The notes under the pieces are model-generated. The model was given only the letters and a program-made list of their open reading frames with translations. It did not search any database and was not told the DNA's origin. Positions 42,040-53,802 of a DNA stretch of 64,000 bases are shown here, one piece after another. Source of the stretch: Priapulus caudatus (taxonomy: Eukaryota > Priapulida > Priapulimorpha > Priapulimorphida > Priapulidae); assembly GCF_000485595.1 (NCBI RefSeq), contig NW_014577393.1, forward strand, positions 154,609-218,608. The letters are read 5' to 3'. The position numbers and the translations under genes were made by a program. Position 1 is the stretch's first letter, and every line of letters starts with the position of its first letter.

Positions 42040-45000
42040 ATCTCTCTCTCTTCTCTCTCTCATCTCTCCTCCCTCCTCGCGCCCCTCTCCCCCTCTCCTC
42101 TCGCGTCTCTCTCTCTCTCTCTCTCTTCTCTCGTCTCTCTCTCGTGCTCTTCTCTATCCTTCTCTCTCGTCTCCTATTTCACTTCACGCCGCGCGTCTCC
42201 TATCTCGGCCGTCACTCACTCCTCTTTTCTCTACCCGTCTCGAGTACTTCTCTCACACATGTTTAAGGAAAATTCTCGGAATGAGAAGAGAAAAGTTCAC
42301 TTAATGCAAAGGATGGGAAGTCATGATAGTGGCAGACACTGGGGACGACACGCCCCTGAAAAATTAACAGATGGACTAAATTACGAATGTTTATCGCACT
42401 GGGGTTAAATGAAAGCAGCAATACTACAAGTAGACGAATAAAGCGGACATGAAGCCTGCACCACAGACACCAAACACACAACCACCACTGCACCACAACA
42501 CAGACGCACACACACTCAGCTTCACACACTGTGCACACAAAACACACTATCACACAGGGCTGACCACAACACAGCACAAACACAACGCTGCACCACAAAC
42601 ACACAACACACACACAGGCAGACGACCAGGCATGAACACCCACACACAACACACCTGCACCCACAACACACGGTATCAACACACCCTTGCACCCAGAACA
42701 TACACACACACACACACACTGCACCCGCAAAACAACGGAACCACAACACACGGCACCAACAAACAACGAACACACACACCATGCACCCACAAAACCGCAC
42801 AAAATCGATCGAACCCCTGCACCCGACAAACACACAGCGGAACACACATGCAGCCCACAAACACACAAACACACAACCATGACCACAGACAGCACATTAC
42901 ACTCACTCTCACACTCTGCACCAAAACACACACGACACAGCTCACTTCACTACACTGCACCACAAGCACACACACACATCATTCTCACACGCCTGCACCA
43001 CAAGGGGACACACGGCACTCCTCTACACCGTGAGAGCACAAACCACAGGCACTCGAACTCAAGCGCCTGCACCACGGAGAAACAACAAACAGCAACACAC
43101 TCTCACACCCTTGCAGCCACAACACACTATTCACTCTCAAACCGCTGCCCCACAGAACACAAAGAATTCAATAGACGCCTGTACCCATAAAACACACCAC
43201 ATCCTTCCCACATCATGCACCACAAACAACACTCAATCACACACCGTGCAACACAAACAACCCAGTCTGTGCACTTCAACCCTGCACCACAAAACAGACA
43301 ACACACTTAACTCCCTGCACCAACAAACAACACACTCACTCACACACCCTGCACAACAAACACACCCACTCGACTCGCGCACCTGACCACAAAACAGAAC
43401 ATTCACTCCCTGCACCACAAACACACACACGCACTCACCAACTCCTGCACCACAACACACAATCACTCGCACAACGCTGCACCACAAACCAAACACATTT
43501 CACTTCAACCTGTACCCACAAACACACCACCACTCGCAACACCTGCACCCACAAACAAAAGCACCTCAACTCGCCACACATGCAACCGACAAACACGAGC
43601 GCAACTCACTTCACACCCAGTGGCACCACAAAAACGGCAGCACTCACTCGCAACCCGTTGCCACCACAACACACTTACTCGCAACCTGCACCCAAACAAC
43701 ACACTTCACTACACACCCGTGCACACAAACCACACACACTCACTCGGCACACCCGTGCACCCACAAACACGCGCACTCCTCTCACCACCTGCACCCACAA
43801 AAACGCGCACTCACTCGCGCACACCTGTGCAGCCAGCAAACACAACACTCACTCAAACAGCCCTGCACCACAACACACAACTATCGCACACCTGCACCCA
43901 CAAACACGCGGCACTCACTCGCACACCCTGCACTAGATACAATAATGTAACCCAAACACAGGATATCTGCCCCTATCCTGTGTTTGGGTTACATTATTGT
44001 ATCTAACCCTGCACCCACTAGCTCTCACACCCACTACTAAGCCCTCACACACAGGTTTACACATTGGCTTCATGTGAAGAGAGATCGCGATAGCGAAAGA
44101 GAAACAAACATGCACGTTAGTGAATCACACGGCTACTGGCCTACTGCAAGACGACTGAGTAACTTTACGCAAGAACTCTACGTAAGAACTTACGACTTTA
44201 AGACTTTCCGTCATTCTACGTAAAGCTAGGCTTTACATATTAACCTGATCAAAAGATAACACGCACCTGCACCGCACACTCACGCACGCACATACACGCA
44301 CGCACGCACGCGCGCACACCACAATCTCCTTCATATTTACATAAACTATAGCCGCACACACACACACACTTCTACTTCTACGCTATATTGGCCACCATCA
44401 ACATACTGATGATTATGCCAACGGGAGGCGCTAGTTGAGACTAAANNNNNNNNNNNNNNNNNNNNNNNNNNNNNNNNNNNNNNNNNNNNNNNNNNNNNNN
44501 NNNNNNNNNNNNNNNNNNNNNNNNNNNNNNNNNNNNNNNNNNNNNNNNNNNNNNNNNNNNNNNNNNNNNNNNNNNNNNNNNNNNNNNNNNNNNNNNNNNN
44601 NNNNNNNNNNNNNNNNNNNNNNNNNNNNNNNNNNNNNNNNNNNNNNNNNNNNNNNNNNNNNNNNNNNNNNNNNNNNNNNNNNNNNNNNNNNNNNNNNNNN
44701 NNNNNNNNNNNNNNNNNNNNNNNNNNNNNNNNNNNNNNNNNNNNNNNNNNNNNNNNNNNNNNNNNNNNNNNNNNNNNNNNNNNNNNNNNNNNNNNNNNNN
44801 NNNNNNNNNNNNNNNNNNNNNNNNNNNNNNNNNNNNNNNNNNNNNNNNNNNNNNNNNNNNNNNNNNNNNNNNNNNNNNNNNNNNNNNNNNNNNNNNNNNN
44901 NNNNNNNNNNNNNNNNNNNNNNNNNNNNNNNNNNNNNNNNNNNNNNNNNNNNNNNNNNNNNNNNNNNNNNNNNNNNNNNNNNNNNNNNNNNNNNNNNNNN

Positions 45001-47672
45001 NNNNNNNNNNNNNNNNNNNNNNNNNNNNNNNNNNNNNNNNNNNNNNNNNNNNNNNNNNNNNNNNNNNNNNNNNNNNNNNNNNNNNNNNNNNNNNNNNNNN
45101 NNNNNNNNNNNNNNNNNNNNNNNNNNNNNNNNNNNNNNNNNNNNNNNNNNNNNNNNNNNNNNNNNNNNNNNNNNNNNNNNNNNNNNNNNNNNNNNNNNNN
45201 NNNNNNNNNNNNNNNNNNNNNNNNNNNNNNNNNNNNNNNNNNNNNNNNNNNNNNNNNNNNNNNNNNNNNNNNNNNNNNNNNNNNNNNNNNNNNNNNNNNN
45301 NNNNNNNNNNNNNNNNNNNNNNNNNNNNNNNNNNNNNNNNNNNNNNNNNNNNNNNNNNNNNNNNNNNNNNNNNNNNTTTTGTCGTATTGCAATTGAGTAT
45401 TGCGACCAAAAACCGTATTGCAATATACCCCTAGTGTCAACATTTTATTGGTTAAATAGATAAGATAAATTTCATGTTATACAATTTTGACACCTATTTC
45501 TATTTTTAAATTTATCTTATCTCATATATATATATATAAAAGTTGAGGTGTGCATTACATGTAATTGGAATATATATATATATTTGTACACTACCACTAC
45601 TGTAGGGATTGCTACACTACTACTACTTCCAGTCACTAGCTAGTGTCACCTTTACTGTTGGTGTCGCCATCGTCTTCGTCCTCCTCCTCATCCTGGGATA
45701 CCTCCTCTCCTTCTCGGAACGCAGCCGAGGAGGTTCGATGGTTGTTCAGCACGGTCAGAGCCGCACTCTCGGAAGCCTTTGAAGAGATCTTCACCTATGT
45801 GTGAACATCTTATATGTGAACATATCATATCTGTCGGGATATTTCTCACGCAGTCTGAACAGCCGTCAGGCTGTAATGTCAGGCTGTAATGTCAGAGTGT
45901 AATGTCAGGCTGTAATGTCAGGCTGTAATGTCAGACTGTAATGTCAGGCTGTAATGTCAGGCTGTAATGTCAGACTGTAATGTCAGGCTGTCAGTAATGT
46001 CAGACTGTAATGTCAGGCAGTAATGTCAGGCTGTAATGTCAGGCTGTAATGTCAGGCTGTAATGTCAGGCTGTCAGTAATGTCAGGCTGTAATGTCAGGC
46101 TGTAATGTCAGGCTGTCAGTAATGTCAGACTGTAATGTCAGGCTGTAATGTCAGGCTGTAATATCAGGCTGTCAGTAATGTCAGACTGTAATGTCAGGCA
46201 GTAATGTCAAGCTGTAATGTCAGACTGTAATGTCAGACTGTAATGTCAGACTGTAATGTCCGGCTGTCAGTAATGTCAGACTGTAATGTCAGACTGTAAT
46301 ATCAGGCTGTAATGTCAGACTGTAATGTCAGGCTGTCAGTAATGTCAGACTGTAATGTCAGACTGTAATGTCAGGCAGTAATGTCAGGCTGTCAGTAATG
46401 TCAGACTGTAATGTCAGGCTGTAATGTCAGACTGTAATGTCAGGCTGTCNTTATTAGGTATTATTAGAGGTATTATTAGCTCTTGATATATATATATATA
46501 GCGGTATTTACATCGGAGGCAGACGCTCACACGGGCCACGTACTGCGTTTTTTCCCACAACGTTCGCTCATTTTATTTTTATCCCGCAGTAGTAATCTCT
46601 TGCCGCGCATGTAGTTACCAGTACACTGAGCATTCTACCATCAGAAGACAAGAGTAGGGTGAAGCAGGCGGAACATTAGAGCGATCATCAAACAGTGAGA
46701 GGTAGGGTTAGGAGTAACAGTGAGAGGTAGGGTTAGGAGTAACAGTGAGAGGTAGGGTTAGGAGTAACAGTGAGAGGTAGGGTTAGGAGTAACAGTGAGA
46801 GGTAGGGTTAGGAGTAACAGTGAGAGGTAGGGTTAGGAGTAACAGTGAGAGGTAGGGTTAGGAGTAACAGGTGAGAGGTAGGGTTAGGAGTAACAGTGAG
46901 AGGTAGGGTTAGGAGTNCGACTCACTCTCACACCCTGCCAGCCCACAAACACACACACTTACTCTCACACCCTGCACCCACAAAACACACACACTCACTC
47001 ACACACCCTGCACCCACAAACACACACACACTGCCAACCCTGCACCCCACAAACACGGCGCAACTCACTCTCACACCCTGCACCCACAAACACACACACA
47101 CTCTCACACCCTGCACCCACAAACACACACACTCACTCACACACCTGCACCCCACAAACACACACACTCACTCGCACACCCTGCACCCACAAACACGCGC
47201 ACTCACTCTCACACCCTGCACTAGATACAATATGTAACCAAAACACAGGATATCTGCCCTAATCCTGTGTTTGGTAAGCATTATTGTATCTAACCCTGCA
47301 CCCACTAGCTCTCACACCCACTACTAAGCCCTCACAACACAGGTTTACACATTGGCTTCATGTGAAGAGAGATCGCGATAGCGAAAGAGAACAAACATGC
47401 ACGTTAGTGAATCACACGGCTAATGGCCTACTGCAAGACGACGCGAGTAACTTTTACGCAAGAACTCTACGTAAGAACTTCTAAAGTACTACGTACTTCT
47501 ACGTAAAGCTAGGCTTTACATATTAACCTGATCAAAAGATAACACGCACCTGCACCGCACACTCACGCACACACATACACGCACGCACGCACGCGCACAC
47601 CACAATCTCCTTCATATTTACATAAACTATAGCCGCACACACACACACACACACACAACACACGCACACACG

Positions 47673-47722
<50 letters not shown>

Positions 47723-50700
47723 ATATTATATATAGCGTATTTACATCGGAGGCAGACGCTCACACGGGCCACGTACTGCGTTTTTCCCCACCACGTTCGC
47801 TCATTTTATTTTTATCCCGCAGTGAACAGAGAGGCTGTAGTAATCTCTTTCCGCGCATGTAGTTACCAGTACACTGAGCATTCTACCATCAGAAAGACAA
47901 GAGTAGGGTGAAGCAGGCGGAACATTAGACCGATCATCATTCATCACAGGGTTATAGGAGTAACAGTGAGAGGTAGGGTTATGGTTACAGTTATGGTTGG
48001 GAGTAAGGTTGGGTAACCCACACAGAGCAACCTTAACCTTGCTGATTATCCAAAGCTCATGGGTTTCATCTAACAGTCTTGAAAATAAGTCTCAAACACC
48101 ACCCAGTCCTGAAATTGAAAGATTTTGATTCCTACTATGTAACTTATAGTGAATATTGAATAGTGATATCTATAATGAAAGTGTCAATGACACTGTAGGC
48201 TCACGCACAAAAAAGGACACAAATGAGTGAGTGAGAGAGTCAGTTTTAATTGAGCAACCATCAACGTACATTATAGAAACGAAGAGTATATATGGGAGAC
48301 TCCCATTATATACTCTTGATAATTATATGTGTAATTTTTTATGTGAAAATAATAAATAATATTATTTTATAAATTATAAATAATTTATAAACCAAATAAA
48401 TCACAATTTGTGTGACGGTAGATGGCGCTATACCCGCTTTGATGTTTCTTAGCATAAATCATCATATCATAATAATAATAATATAATAATAATAGTAAAA
48501 TCATAATATGTTCATAGCAGGAATTTTACATTAAAGATTTGTCAATGAAATCTTGTAAAACGAACCAGACGAGTGTGCACCCCAGACTGTTTGTTATCTG
48601 CCGTGTATATATAATATGGCTATATAATTGCCAAACCCTACATAATTTGCATTATTTTTTTAATAATATCAAAACGCCCTAGCCCTTATTCATTCACATA
48701 CCAAAATGAGCAAAATCCATTGAACCTGAACTGACTAATGGCAATTCCCATTTTTGCCAAAAATTGCCCCGTGGCTCGAAAGTACGTCGACTGGCGGTGC
48801 TCCAAAATAGGACGCTAAATGGGAGCATAGCAGTAACAACTATACGCAATTTCAAACATGTGGGTCAAACAGTTCCTGAGTTATCGTTGACCGTAGCCAA
48901 ATGTTGACGGACGGACAACGACCCATGGCAATAGCTCAGCTTGACGATGTCAAGGTGAGCTAAAAATGAGCCAGTCCTGCCCGTAAGTTACGAGTGCTGG
49001 ACTGTGGGGACGAGCAGTATATATCCAAGACTGCATTTACACGATGCTTCAAGAGAAATGTGATATTCGATTCCACGTTTTTCGGGGTTTTGTGTCGATG
49101 CTTCATTGAAATACAGAGGTTTTTACAGTCAGTGAAATTTTTACTCAGTCGGACGTCATGTAAAACCTGTACCCAACTGTAACCACCTGTACCCCACTGT
49201 AACCACCTGTACCCAACTGTAACCACCTGTACCCACCTTTTGGTCACCACCATCTACAACATTCTTGATTCCGCCCCCCCCCACCAAATAATCTCCATTT
49301 CCATTAATACAGGAATTAGATTTGTCAAGGTGATATAACCATCGCTCAAACCTACATGTATGCAAAAAGGTAGTATGTAATACCTGTTTTTTTTTTTAAA
49401 CCTGCACGTTGAAAAAACTGCAGTTTTACATCACGAGGACATGTAACGCTGATTGTTCCTTGTGTAAACACGAGATATAATTGTAATAATATATAACAGT
49501 AATTACGGACAAATTGAAATAACTACGACACACCCGGGATAAGCCGTAAGTTAAACAAACACTTTATCGTTTACATTGCGTAGTTTATAAAAGATATAAA
49601 AAGACTTATGTAAAAAGTAGGTACCCTCAACAAAAAACATATTCCTGATAAACTCTTATTAAAAAGTGTCGCTTTTTTCACTGGCACAAGAAAATAGCTG
49701 TGTGTAAACAATGTGAACACTGTTCGTTCAAAATGGCAGATGTGTGCATTGCGCACACACACCTTTTTATTATAAACTAGCGGGATACCCGGCATTGCCC
49801 GGGGAAATCAGTGGCGTTACTGAGTTGGTGACGGCTAGGTTGAAAGGAAAATACCCCAAAAAATCTTACTATCTATCTATCTATGCATCCATCCATCCAT
49901 CCCATTCCATTCCATGCCATCCCATCCCATCCCATCCCATATCGCAGCCCATGCCATCCCATCCCATCCCATCGCATGCCATCCCATCCCATGCCATCGC
50001 ATGTCTTCCCATGCCATCCCACCCCATCCCAAACTGTAAAAAATAATAAGAAATCAAAAGATAAAAGACATTAAAAAATAAAAAAGTAAAAAAGTAAAAG
50101 TAATAAAATAAAAAAATAAAAAGATAATATTTGATTTGTAACCTACATAGGCTTCCGTGAAGTGTTCCCGTCAGTTTGCGCTATCATTATCATCTTCTAT
50201 AGTTTATTCTGGAAGTACATACTAAACAGTCCAAAAGTAAAGAAACAAAGCGTGTGTGCTAAGATGTCCTGCTACCGCTGGCGTGACGATTCTTGCCGAT
50301 ATTGCATGTAACGCTACAACTAACGTCACGTTGAGCCCCTATGTAGATGATGCTATAGATTTCTGTTCAATTCTATAACTGATGGGTTATTACTGCGTCG
50401 ATTATACTGAGCGTCATCAGACTATCATACCCGCGTAAGCTAGTGAGATAACTGCTTAGAAATAGTCAGTAACATCGAGAGCAAGTTCAATGTAACCTAC
50501 ATAGGCTTCCGTGAAGTGTTCCCGTCAGTTTGCGCTATTATTATCATCGACCATAGTTTATTCTGGATTTTTACTAAACGTTTAAAAATGTAGTAAAAAA
50601 ATTTTGAAATTAATGGTGAAGTGGCAGAAGTACATACTAAACAATCCAAAAGTAAAGAAACAAAGTATTTCCCGAGGTCGGATTCGAACCCGGAATCCCG

Positions 50701-53700
50701 GTGTAGGAGACAGATGTTCTAGCGATTAGGCCACTGCGCCATTAAGTTTATACACTATGGATTCACACGTACGTCATGTTAATCTGTACACACCGCCATC
50801 TATTGAATTGTTATCAATTTTTAACTTTTTAAGTTTTTAAAAAAAATTTTGATTTTTTTCGTCTAGGAACACTTGCCAGGTATAGGAAATCGCCCTCTGA
50901 AAATTGCATCCAGATCGCTTGGGCGGTTTGGCCGAGCATAGGTGACATACATACATACATACATACATACAAACTGAAATATAGATTAGATGATGAAAAG
51001 GCGTGATCTGGAAAAGACGAACAAGACAATGATATGATAGAACTCACTGATATGCCATCAGTTTGTAATCGTAGACAAGCCAACGATGGAAAGCAAGTGC
51101 TTAAATCTTGACTTGAAAACACTCAAGTTCAGTCGAACGAACACACTAAATCACCCTCGCCAACGATTTTACAGATATCCCAACAAACTGCTGCTGCTCT
51201 TCATCGCTAAATGTTCCCTATAATGAATCACCACTTATCTGAAGTTCAAAACTGAATAGGTTCGTGATCGCTTAGTAAGATTTATGTCCTACAGAACCTT
51301 TATAAACTCGCTTTTGTATAACGCTTTTGTAAACTCGCTTTATAACTCGCTCGTTATAAACAGAAGCTTTTTGTATCGAAGAAGTATTCCTGACTACATA
51401 TGTCAAAATTTCACAATTATATATTTATTGTATCCTGACCCATCTTCATGCAGCTGTGATATTTTTCGTGTAATTCACACATCAATATGACGCAAGCTGA
51501 CGTAAGCATGTATGATGTAGCTCACCCTAATCGCTACTTGCAAGAACTATTTTTGTAAAACAAAAATCACTAAACTACCAAACTATTTATCACTGTTAGG
51601 TTTTCTGTCGATCTCTCACTGTAAAATTACTGTAGACTTATTCCTACGGCATGTTTTACAACTGTTTTCATGAAAATTCTACACACAACACACGTACCCA
51701 CCTTTTTCTTTAACAAAAACTCAAACGATCCTAGTTTCACACATGTTTTACCCATCTTAAGACAGTACTTTCTTGGCTGCGAATGAATTTCCCAATAAAC
51801 ATTCTTAGTTTGCACCTCTTTGCTAGCATGTTGACGTATGTGACATTGTTGTTTTAATGACCAACTGGTGAAGTAGGCATCAGAAACACTATACTGATAC
51901 ATGATACTGATACATACTGATAAAGATACTGATGCAGATACTGAACGTGATAACATCTCAAATTATGTCACTGCATCATTATGGTCAAATTATGACCAAG
52001 CAGTCACCTGCAAATCACATTGCATAAATAATGAAGACAAACTTAAATGATAGGAAAATCACCTCTTTATGACAGCCAACTTGACAGTGTGATTTTTTAT
52101 AGCAGTCTATCTAACAGTCTGTCATGTCTCACAGTGTTAATTCGTGGATATGTGCTACCACACAGCGTACCGAGATTTCGGGTTCCAGATCAAGATTTCA
52201 GAATTCAATATTAGCAGGTTAGGTGTTATCACAATAAGTTTTTCTTTGAAAGCTTTTCCTTGTGAATCCTGTCTCATGGCTCTTGACTGTACAATATGCT
52301 TATGCAAGCAGACGTAAGATACATACTACCAAGATCTCATAATAGAGAAGAGTATGACACTGTTTTAACAGCGTTTTGCATAGTTTGCATTAACTTGTAA
52401 ATATTCTATCAATATGTGAATAAATATATTCAAACTTTACCTTGTTTTCGTCTATGATTCTCCCTTAATCATATGACACCAACAATTAACCTGAAAATCG
52501 TATGTGTTCTTCAAAAAAGTAACTACGGGACGCTGGGGGCTGTTGGGGATATTAGGCAAGCACAGTAACAGCACCTGTTTCGCTTCCTTATCATCAGGAA
52601 CACGATGGCAACACAGCTAAAATCAGCTGCTAGCTCGCCGTGAGCACACATTTATTTCTAGCACGCTGGAAACGCGTGAATAGCTGAATACAATTCAATA
52701 ATATAATATATTGAATAATATAGTAAATAGTGGAATAGCTGAATACAATTCGATGCCTCATATCCCCAACAGCCCCCAGCGTTCCGTCATAGACAATAGA
52801 ACACTAATGCGATAATAAACTTGCGCCGAATACATGCGATCATTTGGGAAAACTGTGTGAAACCATGTCGTATTCAAAACATTTTTGAAGAACAGATACG
52901 ATTTTCAGGTAAAATTGGTGGTGTCATATGATTAAGGGAGAATCATAGACAAATACAAGGTAAAGTTTGAATATATTTATTCACATATTTATAGAATATT
53001 TACAAGTTGAAAACTATTCAAAACGCTGTTAAAATGGTGTCATACTCTTCTCTATTATGAGCTTTTGATACTATATAATCGTAGATAAATTTAAAGAGAA
53101 TTTTTGGGGTTTTAACAGGCAAAGGTGTAATTCGCCCAAACCAGTAACTTGGTGCTCTGCAAGTTTAATGCCAAAGTTGGGCGGCTGGTTATAAGAATTC
53201 TAAAAGCTTTATCTGACATGCTGACAGCTAACTGGCATTGTCCGATGGAGACGATAGAGGCTGCAGTGTGTCTTTATATCATTGCTACTGTTAAGCCTGT
53301 GTCTGAGTGCATGTGCGTGCATGTGTGTGTGTGTGTGCGCGTGTGTGTGTGCACAGACATGCATGCCTATGTGCTCGCATGTGTGCGTGCATGTGCAGGG
53401 GTAGAAATTAACTTTTCCAACAGACTCCCTACCCTCAAAAAGAGGGAGTCCGCAGCAAAATAAGGGAGTCCGCAGTCTGGGTTTTAAAATTAAAGATATT
53501 AACAATAACGCATGTGGTTATTTTTAAGATTCATGCGGTTGCACGTCTGCCAAATTTTCTTTGGACATTAGCTGAAAAAATACGGTAACTCCGCGAGGCT
53601 AGTTAGTATGGCAGAATTTTCAGGGAGTCACACGGACTCCTGCATATGTCAAATCAGTGAGTCCGACAGTAAATCAGGGAGTATTTGACTCCGGACTCCC

Positions 53701-53771
53701 GTTAATTTCGCACCCTGGTGTGTGTGTGCACAGACATGCATGCCTACGTGCTCGCATGTGTGCGTGCGTGC

Positions 53772-53802
<31 letters not shown>

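Noticed and set aside
42263-43702. C/V-rich or T/H-rich frames of up to 222 codons
   Set aside because: Both come from the CA-rich minisatellite and are open on both strands.
44346-45463. ORFs of 320-365 codons across 44.4-45.4 kb
   Set aside because: Almost entirely N.
50667-50742. Functional tRNA-Arg gene
   Set aside because: A and B boxes are intact but the T-stem does not pair and the sequence is embedded in a retroposon body.
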